Below are positions 20,619 through 28,688 of a stretch of 64,000 bases of DNA, piece by piece. The notes under the pieces are model-generated. The model did no database searches. It had not been told where the DNA came from and saw only the letters and a program-made list of their open reading frames with translations. Origin of the DNA: Lachnoclostridium edouardi (GTDB lineage Bacteria > Bacillota > Clostridia > Lachnospirales > Lachnospiraceae); the NCBI RefSeq assembly GCF_900240245.1, contig NZ_OESQ01000001.1, positions 1,354,156-1,418,155 on the forward strand, read 5' to 3'. Position numbers and translations under genes: made by a program. Each line of letters starts with the position of its first letter. Position 1 is the first letter of the stretch.

Positions 20619-21065
20619 TTATGACTGAAGGTGAAGAGCCGCCCCGGCTCTTGGGCGCACATCCACTACAATATTGCAGTTAGCCATGTGCTCATAATTT
20701 ACATCCAGAGAATAGTCTACTGTCACCTTTAAGTTATCCTCCTGCTCATCTACCACAATATCGTTTGTACTGATTTCCACAAGCATCTCCCCAAAAGGCG
20801 TCATATAACAGGAAGTGTTCTTTTTATTTTTTTCAAAGGCCATATGTACCTGAATACTGCCTTTTTTTATAATATCCAAACCGCCGGAGTGGATTTTAAT
20901 AGTATTTTGAATAACATCCTCCCCGCCTTCCTGAATCTCCTCATATCTGATATAGTGCTTTCCATTTTTATTGTAATAATCTCCTGCTGTAATCAGCTCT
21001 ACATCATTTGTATCTCCCTCCAGCAGCTGCACGCCGCTGATGCTGATAAGCACGTCTTTCGTCAT
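20619..21065 (-). CDS. DUF1934 domain protein (YwiB-like)
   Basis: 148 residues, cytoplasmic, predominantly beta strands. It matches the calycin-like small beta-barrel family DUF1934: N-terminal VLISISGVQ, a TAGDYYNKNGKHYIRYEE strand pair, and a C-terminal VTVDYSLDVNYEHMANCNIVVDV. The biochemical function is unknown in the family. It begins 4 nt after the murI stop, so it is cotranscribed with ddl and murI and may serve cell-envelope or general physiology. Confidence 0.85.
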   Translation of the reverse strand: MTKDVLISISGVQLLEGDTNDVELITAGDYYNKNGKHYIRYEEIQEGGEDVIQNTIKIHSGGLDIIKKGSIQVHMAFEKNKKNTSCYMTPFGEMLVEISTNDIVVDEQEDNLKVTVDYSLDVNYEHMANCNIVVDVRPRAGAALHLQS

Positions 21066-21068
21066 ATA

Positions 21069-21884
21069 TTAAAACTCCTCTATATCTATTTTCCTTACCT
21101 CTCCCACCTGATTTGGAAGAATGGAGGCAGCAAAGCTTGTAAATTTTTCCGCCAGATCGCTGACAAAAAATTGAAATTTTTCCTGCTCCTTTACGCCCTT
21201 TTCACAATCCAGGCCATGTTCCTTTAACAAGGTCTTTAATTCAATGGCCGTCTCATATGCAGGGTTTACTAAAACTACGCCTTCCCCCATAATCCGGCCT
21301 AAGGTGGACCTGATTAAAGGATAATGAGTGCAGCCTAAGACTAAGGTATCCACATATTTAGCTTTTAATTCTGATACATATCTGGAGGCAATTTCATCTG
21401 TCACAGAATCGTGAAATAAACCTTCCTCCACCAGGGGCACAAACAAAGGGCAGGCTTTTCCAAAAACCTGAATTTTAGGATCTAATTTTCTGATTACCTG
21501 AGTATAAATACCGCTGTGAATAGTGCCTTCTGTGCCAATAACTCCTATTTTCCCGCTGGCAGTAGACTGCACCGCCGTTCTGGCGCCGGCGTTTATTACC
21601 CCAATAATAGGAATATCCACCTCGTTTTTCACTGTCTCCAGGGCATAAGCGCTGGCTGTATTGCAGGCAATCACAATCGCCTTTACGTTCTGGGTTTTCA
21701 GAAAACGGATAATCTGCCTAGAAAACCGGATAATGTTTTCCTTTGACTTGTTTCCGTAGGGCAGTCTGGCTGTATCTCCAAAATATACTACCCTCTCGTC
21801 CGGCAGCTGGCGCATAATTTCCCTGACTACAGTCAGGCCTCCGATTCCGGAATCAAAAACTCCCACAGGCGCATTTCTGTCCAT
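21069..21884 (-). CDS. murI: Glutamate racemase
   Basis: Interconverts L- and D-glutamate to supply D-Glu for peptidoglycan; PLP-independent two-base mechanism. All key elements are present: FDSGIGG (D11), ACNTASA with catalytic Cys74, and LGCTHYPL with catalytic Cys185 and His187. The 271-residue length is standard. Gene order ddl-murI-DUF1934 on the minus strand puts two peptidoglycan-precursor enzymes together, with a 14-nt spacer from ddl. Confidence 0.96.
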   Translation of the reverse strand: MDRNAPVGVFDSGIGGLTVVREIMRQLPDERVVYFGDTARLPYGNKSKENIIRFSRQIIRFLKTQNVKAIVIACNTASAYALETVKNEVDIPIIGVINAGARTAVQSTASGKIGVIGTEGTIHSGIYTQVIRKLDPKIQVFGKACPLFVPLVEEGLFHDSVTDEIASRYVSELKAKYVDTLVLGCTHYPLIRSTLGRIMGEGVVLVNPAYETAIELKTLLKEHGLDCEKGVKEQEKFQFFVSDLAEKFTSFAASILPNQVGEVRKIDIEEF

Positions 21885-21898
21885 ATTACTTGTTCTCC

Positions 21899-22966
21899 TT
21901 ATTTGTCATACCTGTGCATAGCCAGATCTATTAATCCCTGAACCAATTTGGCCTTATCCATTCCGGCAGCCTCCCACAGCATAGGATACATGCTGATGGC
22001 GGTAAAGCCGGGCATAGTGTTGATCTCATTAAATACAATCTGCCCGTTTTCCTTTACAAAAAAGTCTACTCTGGATAAGCCGAAGCCGTCTACAGCTTTG
22101 AAAATTCTGACCGCCGCGTTTCTGACCTCTTCTGTGGCATTTCCTGGAAGTTCCGGGTTCACTACTGTTTTAGACTCTGCGTTGTAATATTTGGCGTCAA
22201 AGTCGTAAAAGTCTGCTGCAGCCAGAATCTCCCCTACTCCTGAGGCCTTTACTTCTGCGTCTTTGCCGCCGAAAACAGCGCATTCTATCTCTCTTCCTAT
22301 AATTGTCTCTTCCACCAGAATTTTAGAGTCATGGCGAGCCGCCTCTGTCAAAGCCGCCTTTAATTCTTCCCTGTCATCCGCCTTTCCAACTCCTCTGGAG
22401 GAGCCTGCATTAGACGGCTTTACAAATACAGGGTAAGAAAACTTTGCTTCCACCCTTTCTACCGCCTGGTCCATAGCAGTTTCCACCTCATGTCTTCTCA
22501 CAGCCACATAATCCGCCTGCTTCACCCCTAAATCATCTACAATAATTTTTGTATATAATTTATCCATGGAAACAGCAGAGGAAAGAACACCGCAGCCTAC
22601 ATAAGGGATTCTGGCCAGCTCTAAAAGCCCCTGAATCGTTCCGTCCTCCCCAAATAAGCCGTGAAGCACTGGAAAGGCTACGTGGATCTTTACTTTCTCC
22701 CATGCTCCGTTTTCTAAAATCAACGCGCACTGTTCTGTGGCGTCAGGAGAAATAAAGGCCTGGGCCTTGCTTTCTCTCCAGGCGCCATTTTCAATACTTT
22801 CTATAGAATCCGCCTTTACCCACCGGCCCTCTTCTGTAATTCCTATTAACAATATATTATATTTTTCTTTATCAACGTGGTTTGCAACATTCAGCACTGA
22901 CATACAGGACACTACATGCTCTGATGACTGTCCTCCAAAAATCACTGCCACTGTCTGTCTGTCCAT
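21899..22966 (-). CDS. ddl: D-alanine--D-alanine ligase
   Basis: ATP-grasp ligase making the D-Ala-D-Ala dipeptide of peptidoglycan, 355 residues. N-terminal VAVIFGGQSSEHVVS and HGLFGEDGTIQG (substrate loop), the ATP-grasp PVFVKPSNAGSSRGVGK, and FNEINTMPGFTAISMYP at the C-terminus are clear. The omega-loop region FDAKYYNAES has a Tyr, as in D-Ala-D-Ala rather than D-Ala-D-Lac ligases, so this is not a vancomycin-resistance type. Ribosome binding site TTGGAGGAT precedes the ATG. Confidence 0.96.
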   Translation of the reverse strand: MDRQTVAVIFGGQSSEHVVSCMSVLNVANHVDKEKYNILLIGITEEGRWVKADSIESIENGAWRESKAQAFISPDATEQCALILENGAWEKVKIHVAFPVLHGLFGEDGTIQGLLELARIPYVGCGVLSSAVSMDKLYTKIIVDDLGVKQADYVAVRRHEVETAMDQAVERVEAKFSYPVFVKPSNAGSSRGVGKADDREELKAALTEAARHDSKILVEETIIGREIECAVFGGKDAEVKASGVGEILAAADFYDFDAKYYNAESKTVVNPELPGNATEEVRNAAVRIFKAVDGFGLSRVDFFVKENGQIVFNEINTMPGFTAISMYPMLWEAAGMDKAKLVQGLIDLAMHRYDK

Positions 22967-23006
22967 AATTCTTTATCCTCCAATTTCTTTTCCTAGAAGT
23001 GTCTAT

Positions 23007-23034
23007 ATTATAGCACACCTGGTTACAATTACAA
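23007..23034 (-). promoter_or_regulatory. Promoter of ddl-murI-DUF1934
   Basis: Minus strand TTGTAA (23029-23034), 16-nt spacer, TATAAT (23007-23012), about 40 bp before the ddl start. Confidence 0.6.
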
Positions 23035-23066
23035 TTAGAAACCCAAAATTAAACATTTTCAACAAA

Positions 23067-23130
23067 AAATAGTTGAGCGCCAAAGCGCGAAACTATTTGC
23101 TACCCAAAGTTCGCCATAGCGAAGTTTGGG
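23067..23130. repeat. Two tandem hairpins in the divergent ddl-spoIIR spacer
   Basis: Hairpin 1: AAATAGTT-ga-GCGC-caaa-GCGC-ga-AACTATTT (23067-23098, written in parts). Hairpin 2: CCCAAAgTTCGC-cata-GCGAAgTTTGGG (23103-23130). Neither is followed by a T-tract. They lie upstream of spoIIR and of the ddl promoter. They resemble palindromic units that recur in clostridial intergenic DNA, but no second copy was seen in this window. Confidence 0.55.
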
Positions 23131-23193
23131 GTTCCCGTAGTTTTTATGAAACGAGGAACGAGTGAAATAAAAAAAGTAAAGGAGCAAATTTAT

Positions 23194-23817
23194 ATGAATC
23201 GTAAATTATATCTTGTTTTATCACTTTCCTGTTTTCTTATTGCCGGCCTTACATACGGAACCGGGCGCCGGCAGGCGGACGAGGCTCTGGCTCTTCGTCT
23301 GGCGCCTTCTATTCTCCGCTTCCATATTTTAGCCAACAGCAACAGCAAAGAGGATCAGGAATTAAAGCTAGAAGTCCGCTCTTATCTTCTTCATCTGATT
23401 CAGCAGGACTTTCCCTCTCCCTCCGGCAAGGCGGAGCTTTGCGCCTACTTAACAGAGCGCAAAGACTTTCTGGAGAGCCAGGCGGAAACCTTTATGCAGG
23501 AAAAAGGCTACGGCTATACTGCTCAGTTAGATATTGTCTCTGATTATTTTCCTCAAAAGGCCTACGGCGATATGGTATTTCCCTGCGGCACCTATGATGC
23601 AGTCCGGGTTACTATAGGCAATGGAAAAGGACACAACTGGTGGTGTGTCCTCTATCCTTCTCTGTGTTTTGTTGATCCTGTATCTGCAGTAGTGCCTGAC
23701 TCCTCTAAAGAGCAGTTAGAATCTGCGCTGGAACATGAAGATTATCTGCGCCTTCAGAAGCCGGAACATAAACTTCGTCCCAAAGGACGTTTTAAATTGG
23801 CGGAGCTTTTTCAATAA
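23194..23817 (+). CDS. spoIIR: Stage II sporulation protein R
   Basis: Secreted forespore-made signalling protein that triggers SpoIIGA-dependent processing of pro-sigma-E in the mother cell. Start ATG 23194 follows AAAGGAG by 9 nt, giving 207 residues; an in-frame ATG 48 bp earlier lacks a ribosome binding site. An N-terminal hydrophobic segment (about 5-20) serves as signal. Family motifs are strong: LRFHILANSNSKEDQELKL, FPQKAYGDMVFPCGTYDAVRV and GKGHNWWCVLYPSLCF. It is direct evidence that the organism has an endospore programme. No sigma-F promoter could be confidently assigned. Confidence 0.95.
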   Translation: MNRKLYLVLSLSCFLIAGLTYGTGRRQADEALALRLAPSILRFHILANSNSKEDQELKLEVRSYLLHLIQQDFPSPSGKAELCAYLTERKDFLESQAETFMQEKGYGYTAQLDIVSDYFPQKAYGDMVFPCGTYDAVRVTIGNGKGHNWWCVLYPSLCFVDPVSAVVPDSSKEQLESALEHEDYLRLQKPEHKLRPKGRFKLAELFQ

Positions 23818-23831
23818 GCCGCCTTACATAT

Positions 23832-24023
23832 TTACTTTTGACTGTCCAGCAAATCTTTTAAGGCCTCGTCGCTGTCGTCAATCCAAATATCCTCTTCCTC
23901 TGAAGAAAGGCCTAAAAAAACTGCCAGCCTTCTTTCATCATCACTGTTGTTCCACTGTGTAATATATGTATCAATTTCCTCAAAGGGAATTTCTCCTGCC
24001 AAATATTTTTCTTTAAATGTCAT
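23832..24023 (-). CDS. Small acidic protein of unknown function, coupled to a GntR gene
   Basis: 63 residues, strongly acidic (EEEDIWIDDSDEALKDLL), starting MTFKEKYLAGEIPFEEIDTY. The ATG overlaps the stop of the upstream GntR gene by one base, so it is translated by coupling. No family name is recognised. The IPFEEIDTYITQWN pattern, and a second half rich in acidic residues with leucines, suggest a small helical protein that may bind a partner. It is the last gene of ispE-gntR-this gene; a role with the regulator is possible but unproven. Confidence 0.7.
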   Translation of the reverse strand: MTFKEKYLAGEIPFEEIDTYITQWNNSDDERRLAVFLGLSSEEEDIWIDDSDEALKDLLDSQK

Positions 24024-24700
24024 TAAACGTCCCTTTCTTTAATATTTCTGGAAACTGTAATCTCCTGGTTATCAATATGCTCCCGCATAGCTTCCTTCAC
24101 TTCATCCATTTTCCGCTCTTTTAATCCCTTGAGAATGTGCTCGTGCTCTATAAGGAGAATCTGTCTTTTGTCTGCTTCCTTAATATACTCTAAACGGTAG
24201 CGGTACATTTGCTCGCGCAGGTTATTTAAAAGCTGAATCAGGCGCACGTTGCCAGTTCCGTTATATATAATATCGTGATAATGCTCGTCCGTCTCCGCAA
24301 TGGCCATAGCCTCCCCTTTGTCCACAGCGGCCTTAAAGTCCTCCTGAGCGCTTTCCAATTTCTTAATATCTTCCTCTGTCATTCTCTGACATGCCAACTC
24401 CACAGCCAGCACCTCCAGGGCTCGTCTTACCTCCAGCACATCTCTCAGACTTTTCTCTGAAATCTTTGCCACCTCCGCGCCTTTTCTGGGGATCATCAGC
24501 ACAAGGCCTTCCAGCTCCAGCTTTCTAATAGCCTCTCTAATAGGAGTTCTGCTTACCCCCAGCCTGTCTGCCAGCTGAATCTCCATCAGTCTTTCCCCTG
24601 GAGCCAGCTCGCCTTTTAAAATCGCCTGTCTTAATGTATTAAAAACCACGTCTCTCAGGGGCAAATATTCGTTCATTGTCACCTTTAAATTATACTCCAT
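24023..24700 (-). CDS. GntR family transcriptional regulator, FCD subfamily
   Basis: 225 residues. The N-terminal winged helix (about 10-75) carries the GntR signature LGVSRTPIREAIRKLELEGLV and wing MIPRKGAEVAKIS. The FCD domain (about 85-215) contains DEHYHDIIYNGTGN, HEHILKGLKERK and EAMREHIDNQ with the usual Asp/His metal-site residues. Start ATG 24700 follows AAGGAGG and overlaps the last 11 bp of ispE. A TTGTATACAA palindrome next to the operon promoter (25639-25648) suggests autoregulation. The inducer and other targets are not evident. Confidence 0.88.
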   Translation of the reverse strand: MEYNLKVTMNEYLPLRDVVFNTLRQAILKGELAPGERLMEIQLADRLGVSRTPIREAIRKLELEGLVLMIPRKGAEVAKISEKSLRDVLEVRRALEVLAVELACQRMTEEDIKKLESAQEDFKAAVDKGEAMAIAETDEHYHDIIYNGTGNVRLIQLLNNLREQMYRYRLEYIKEADKRQILLIEHEHILKGLKERKMDEVKEAMREHIDNQEITVSRNIKERDV

Positions 24701-25598
24701 GATTGGAAACCTCCTTGCAGTTGTAAAAATTCGTCAAATATACCTGTTTTGCCAGATCTGCTCCCTGTCCAAAGCGCATCTCCTCATAGGCTTCCTCCGC
24801 AGCCTGAGGCCGGGTAAATACGCCAAATACTGTGGGACCGCTGCCGCTCATCATAGCATTTACAGCCCCCAGGCTTATCATTTGGCTTTTAATCTGGCTG
24901 ATCACCGGATATTCCTTTTCCGTCACTTTTTCCAGTACATTTCCAAATCTGGAGGTGACTCCATATAAATCTTTTCTTTTAATTGCCTCTACCATTCCGT
25001 CAATATCAGGATGATCCTCTTTCTTCAAATCATTGGCGTGAAGATTTTCATATACAAACTTAGTGGAAACATTAATTGCCGGCTTTGCAATCAGCACCTG
25101 ACACTGAGGCATAGGCGGCAGGGGAGTCAGAATCTCCCCAATTCCCTGAGAAAGGGCCGTGCCTCTCATAATACAGTAGGGTACGTCAGCCCCTATTCTT
25201 ACGCCCCGCTCCATCAAAGCTTTTTTCGTCAGCCCCAGGCCAAACATTTTATTTACTCCCACTAAAACAGCAGCCGCGTCGCTGCTGCCTCCCGCCATAC
25301 CTGCTGCCACAGGTATAAATTTTTTCAGTTTAATTTTAACGCCTTCCTCAATGTGAAACTCATCCATTAAAAGCTTAGCCGCTTTATATACCAGATTATT
25401 TTCATTACATGGAAGGTAATACAGATTGGTTTCCACCTGAATGCCCGGTTCTTCTGTCCGAATCAAATCAATTTTATCGAAAATGCCAACTGTCTGCATA
25501 ATCATTTTCACTTCATGGTAACCGTCTTCTCTTTTTCTCAGTACATCAAGTCCCAGATTTATCTTCCCATAGGCCTTTAGTCCCAAATGGTTTATCAT
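24690..25598 (-). CDS. ispE: 4-(cytidine 5'-diphospho)-2-C-methyl-D-erythritol kinase
   Basis: GHMP kinase of the MEP isoprenoid pathway, 302 residues. It shows KAYGKINLGLDVLRKREDGYHEV at the N-terminus (catalytic Lys and Asp region), the ATP-binding PVAAGMAGGSSDAAA (about residues 95-109), and MSGSGPTVFGVF near residue 255. It is the first gene of a three-gene minus-strand unit with a GntR regulator, an arrangement that ties a housekeeping kinase to a transcription factor. Ribosome binding site AGGGGAG precedes ATG. Confidence 0.95.
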   Translation of the reverse strand: MINHLGLKAYGKINLGLDVLRKREDGYHEVKMIMQTVGIFDKIDLIRTEEPGIQVETNLYYLPCNENNLVYKAAKLLMDEFHIEEGVKIKLKKFIPVAAGMAGGSSDAAAVLVGVNKMFGLGLTKKALMERGVRIGADVPYCIMRGTALSQGIGEILTPLPPMPQCQVLIAKPAINVSTKFVYENLHANDLKKEDHPDIDGMVEAIKRKDLYGVTSRFGNVLEKVTEKEYPVISQIKSQMISLGAVNAMMSGSGPTVFGVFTRPQAAEEAYEEMRFGQGADLAKQVYLTNFYNCKEVSNHGV

Positions 25599-25638
25599 TC
25601 TCTACTCCCCTGTGATTCGATTGTATTTTTCTATTTTT

Positions 25639-25648
25639 TTGTATACAA
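25639..25648. promoter_or_regulatory. Candidate GntR/FCD operator TTGTATACAA at the ispE-gntR promoter
   Basis: A 10-bp perfect palindrome identical to the core of the 24-bp operator at 19719-19742. It lies 4-13 bp beyond the -10 box of the ispE promoter, around the transcription start, where binding would block initiation. Autoregulation by the GntR gene in this operon is inferred. Confidence 0.45.
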
Positions 25649-25651
25649 TAT

Positions 25652-25680
25652 ATTATATACTCTAAACAATAAAAATACAA
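25652..25680 (-). promoter_or_regulatory. Promoter of ispE-gntR
   Basis: Minus strand TTGTAT (25675-25680), 17-nt spacer, TATAAT (25652-25657). The spacer is shared with the divergent cyclophilin gene. Confidence 0.6.
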
Positions 25681-25773
25681 GCACTTTCCTTGGAAAAAAC
25701 TAAACGCCTGGACAAACAGCCTGAAATTTTTTATAATAAAACAGAAAAAACATCCAGAAAAGGAGATTTAAAT

Positions 25774-26292
25774 ATGGCGAATCCAGTAGTAACTATTGAA
25801 ATGGAAAATGGAGACGTAATTAAGGCGGAGCTTTATCCGGAAATCGCTCCAAATACAGTAAATAATTTTATCAGTCTGATTAACAGCGGCTTTTACGACG
25901 GACTGATTTTCCACAGGGTAATCAGCGGCTTTATGATTCAGGGCGGCTGTCCTGACGGAAACGGCATGGGAGGCCCAGGCTATTCTATTAAGGGAGAATT
26001 TAATCAGAACGGCTTTATGAACGCCATGAAACACGACGCAGGAGTTTTGTCTATGGCAAGAGCCATGCATCCTAATTCCGCCGGTTCTCAGTTTTTTATT
26101 ATGCATAAAGCGGCTCCTCATTTAGACGGAGCATACGCTGCATTCGGCAAGGTAACTGAAGGTATGGACGTAGTAAATAAAATCGCCGACGTGCGCACTG
26201 ATTACAACGACCGCCCTATGAAGGAGCAGAAGATCAGCAAGGTTACTGTAGATACCTTTGGAGAAGTGTACCCAGAACCGGAGAAATGTTAA
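25774..26292 (+). CDS. Peptidyl-prolyl cis-trans isomerase, cyclophilin type
   Basis: 172 residues from ATG 25774, chosen for the AAAGGAG site 8 nt upstream; the longer frame before it reads through the ribosome binding site. No signal peptide is seen, so it is cytoplasmic. Cyclophilin motifs are complete: FYDGLIFHRVISGFMIQGGCPDGNG (with catalytic Arg), MARAMHPNSAGSQFFI, and HLDGAYAAFGKVTEGMDVV. Role: prolyl isomerisation in protein folding. A GNAT gene begins 4 nt after its stop, implying cotranscription. Confidence 0.95.
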   Translation: MANPVVTIEMENGDVIKAELYPEIAPNTVNNFISLINSGFYDGLIFHRVISGFMIQGGCPDGNGMGGPGYSIKGEFNQNGFMNAMKHDAGVLSMARAMHPNSAGSQFFIMHKAAPHLDGAYAAFGKVTEGMDVVNKIADVRTDYNDRPMKEQKISKVTVDTFGEVYPEPEKC

Positions 26293-26295
26293 TCT

Positions 26296-27051
26296 ATGAC
26301 AACCACGCGACAGATCACTATTTCCGGTGTTTCTCACACCGTCGTCCTGTCCGATGATTCCACAGCCCTTCAAGCTGCCAGCGCAGCGGGAAGGGCTGTT
26401 GTAGGATTGTGGGACAAAAACCATCCTGACAAGTCTCTTTTTCCTGCCTTTTATGTAATTGAAAATATAGAGCAGGCGGACCGGGATTTTCTCACAAAGG
26501 TGGTTCTCCGTCACCTGGGCCTTCCATGGGAAATCTGCTGCACCAAACGTTTGACTATACGGGAATTTACCTTAAATGATGCAGAAAATATTCCCGGCGG
26601 GGAATATTCAGGACCTGGAGACTTTGTTTTCTTATCCCAGGAGACTTTATCTGCATATATCAAACATCAATATACATTTTTTGAGTATGGAATTTGGGCT
26701 GTAATTGAAAAAGCGAAAGGACAGCTTATAGGAAAGGCCGGTCTTTCAGATCTTCCCCAGGAGGTTTTGGCCCAATTTCCAGCTCTTCAAACTTTTGATT
26801 CTGTTTTAGAGCTAAGCTACCATATTTTTTCTCCCTACAGAAATAAAGGGTACGCTTTGGAGGCCTGCACGGCTATTTTAGATTACGGGGAAACATACGG
26901 ACTTCCTATAGCCGCCCGGGTTTCCAGCCTGAATAAGCCTTCCATGAGACTATTAAAACATTTAGGGTTTACTGAGATGGGGACATGCAGCCCCTGTCCG
27001 GGGGAGAATATTTTGCTTTATATCCGAAAGAATTCGCTTTTCCCTGTATAA
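26296..27051 (+). CDS. GNAT family N-acetyltransferase with extra N-terminal domain
   Basis: 251 residues. The C-terminal GNAT domain (about 85-245) has LTIREFTLNDAENI, YGIWAVIEKAKGQLIGKAGL, LSYHIFSPYRNKGYALEAC (acetyl-CoA loop of the RimJ/RimL type) and SLNKPSMRLLKHLGF. The first 80 residues are not GNAT. The segment DDSTALQAASAAGRAVVGL looks like the end of a HAD-type hydrolase Rossmann domain (variable index plus ageing-substrate loop), so this may be a fused remnant. Substrate unknown. Cotranscribed with the cyclophilin gene. Confidence 0.85.
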   Translation: MTTTRQITISGVSHTVVLSDDSTALQAASAAGRAVVGLWDKNHPDKSLFPAFYVIENIEQADRDFLTKVVLRHLGLPWEICCTKRLTIREFTLNDAENIPGGEYSGPGDFVFLSQETLSAYIKHQYTFFEYGIWAVIEKAKGQLIGKAGLSDLPQEVLAQFPALQTFDSVLELSYHIFSPYRNKGYALEACTAILDYGETYGLPIAARVSSLNKPSMRLLKHLGFTEMGTCSPCPGENILLYIRKNSLFPV

Positions 27052-27095
27052 ATTCTTTGTTCTCTCATAAAAATAATGCAAGAACCATGTATTTA

Positions 27096-27104
27096 TGATA
27101 TAAT
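27096..27104 (+). promoter_or_regulatory. Extended -10 promoter for iadA
   Basis: TGA-TATAAT; no good -35 hexamer at 17 nt. It lies about 110 bp before the iadA start. The leader contains no recognised riboswitch. Confidence 0.45.
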
Positions 27105-27215
27105 TTATTAACAGAATTTTAACAGCGATCTATAGCAGTCTATAACAATTTATTACACAGCCAGGCGCAGCAGATTAAAAAATTTGCAGCTTGGCTATTT
27201 TTAGGAGGAATTTCT

Positions 27216-28391
27216 ATGCTTTTTCTAATTAAAGGCGCTGATGCCTTTTCCCCAGAACCATTGGGAGTAAAGGACGTACTATTTGACGGCTCCGGCATCC
27301 TTTCCATAGGCGACAGTATCCCTGATTTCCCCCCTTATAATGTGCAGGTAATAGACGGCTCTGACATGTATTTATTTCCAGGATTTATAGACAGCCACGT
27401 GCACATTTTAGGAGGGGGCGGGGAGGGCGGTTATCACACCAGAACCCCGGAAATTAACCTTACTGATATTACTATGGGAGGCGTCACCACTGTTGTAGGC
27501 TGCCTGGGCACTGACGGGACTACCAGAAACATGGCTTCTCTTCTGGCAAAAGCCAGAGGACTTTCTGAGGAGGGGATTTCCACTTATATTTACACCGGCT
27601 CCTATCAGGTTCCTGTAAAGACTTTAACCGGCTCTATTATGGATGATCTGATTCTTATTGACAAGATAGTTGGAACAGGTGAAATCGCATTGTCGGATCA
27701 CCGCTCCTCCCAGCCCTCTAAAGAAGAATTTGCCCGCATTGCGGCGGATACCAGAGTAGGCGGCATTTTATCGGGAAAGGCTGGTCTTGTAAATATTCAT
27801 ATGGGAGACGGCCCCCGTATGCTTTCATGGCTCAGATATGTACTGGAGAAAACAGAAATTCCCGCTTCCAATATGCTTCCCACTCATATTAACCGCTCTC
27901 TGGCTCTTATGAAGGACGGCATAGACTACGCGAAAAACCTGGGCGGTTATATTGACCTGACTACCAGCTCTGATCCTGATTATCTGGAGGAGGACGAAGT
28001 AAAAGCCTCCGCCGGGCTGCGGATGGCTCTTCATGGGGGAGTGCCGGAAAGTCACATTACCTTTTCTTCAGACGGTCAGGGCAGTCTGCCTGTTTTTGAC
28101 TCCAACCGCCAGCTAATAGGTTTAAGCGTGGGAAAGGTTTCTTCTTTGTACAGGGAATTCCGGGATGCAGTTCTCACAGAAGGGCTGCCTATTCAAAAAG
28201 CCCTGCTGCCTGTCACCTTAAATCCTGCTACTCTTTTAAAGCTGGGTAAAAAAGGACGTATCGCCTTAGGCTCAGACAGCGACCTTGTTCTAGTGCGGAA
28301 GGACTCTTTAGAAATCGACAGCGTATTTGCCCTGGGACAGTGTATGGTCCGGGGAAGACAAGCCCTTGTGCGGGGAACCTTTGAGGGTTAA
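27216..28391 (+). CDS. iadA: Isoaspartyl (beta-aspartyl) dipeptidase
   Basis: Binuclear zinc amidohydrolase that cleaves beta-aspartyl dipeptides arising from damaged proteins. The 391-residue length is normal. Motifs: metal-binding HVH (His61, His63) followed by the Gly-rich LGGGGEGGYHTRTPE loop, GEIALSDHRSSQPS, NIHMGDGPRM, LPTHINRS and the catalytic-Asp region TFSSDGQGSLP. A ribosome binding site (TTAGGAGGAA) precedes ATG. It is likely monocistronic, with a terminator at 28603-28653. Confidence 0.94.
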   Translation: MLFLIKGADAFSPEPLGVKDVLFDGSGILSIGDSIPDFPPYNVQVIDGSDMYLFPGFIDSHVHILGGGGEGGYHTRTPEINLTDITMGGVTTVVGCLGTDGTTRNMASLLAKARGLSEEGISTYIYTGSYQVPVKTLTGSIMDDLILIDKIVGTGEIALSDHRSSQPSKEEFARIAADTRVGGILSGKAGLVNIHMGDGPRMLSWLRYVLEKTEIPASNMLPTHINRSLALMKDGIDYAKNLGGYIDLTTSSDPDYLEEDEVKASAGLRMALHGGVPESHITFSSDGQGSLPVFDSNRQLIGLSVGKVSSLYREFRDAVLTEGLPIQKALLPVTLNPATLLKLGKKGRIALGSDSDLVLVRKDSLEIDSVFALGQCMVRGRQALVRGTFEG

Positions 28392-28407
28392 TTACAGTTG
28401 TTTTAAT

Positions 28408-28583
28408 AGGTTTTCATTAGGCTGTTCATGGTTTGTTCACAAATCATTTAAAAACCTTTCATATTAATAACATGATTTCTTCATGTTTTCCTCCTATACT
28501 AAACATGTAAACAGTTAAAGCTGTTTCAAGCAGGTTACAAGATTTTTTTCATAATACTTGAGCTGATTTATAATCATCAGCTC
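28408..28583. other. AT-rich spacer with three hairpins after iadA
   Basis: The 297-bp gap between iadA and the exchanger gene holds no credible gene. Hairpins seen: a nested one (AGGTTTT 28408-28414 with AAAACCT 28451-28457, enclosing ATGGTTTGT/ACAAATCAT 28428-28447), AAACAG/CTGTTT around 28510-28526, and GAGCTGAT/ATCAGCTC 28560-28583. The terminator at 28603-28653 follows. They could be 3'-end structures of iadA mRNA. Confidence 0.4.
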
Positions 28584-28602
28584 TCCTCCCTTTTAAAAAT
28601 AT

Positions 28603-28653
28603 AAAAACGGCTGCTGCCCAGGATTCACTCATCCTTTGGCAGCAGCCGTTTTT
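28603..28653. terminator. Bidirectional terminator between iadA and the cation exchanger
   Basis: AAAAACGGCTGCTGCC with GGCAGCAGCCGTTTTT, plus an inner AGGAT/ATCCT pairing, giving a long stem with A and T tracts on both sides. The two flanking genes are convergent. Confidence 0.92.
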
Positions 28654-28688
28654 AAGCTGTCCGCTTTTTAAAATCACTAAGCTGCAGT

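Noticed and set aside
28470..28500. AGGAGG followed by a six-codon frame on the minus strand
   Set aside because: Too short, no downstream gene to regulate, and no promoter; probably chance in AT-rich DNA.
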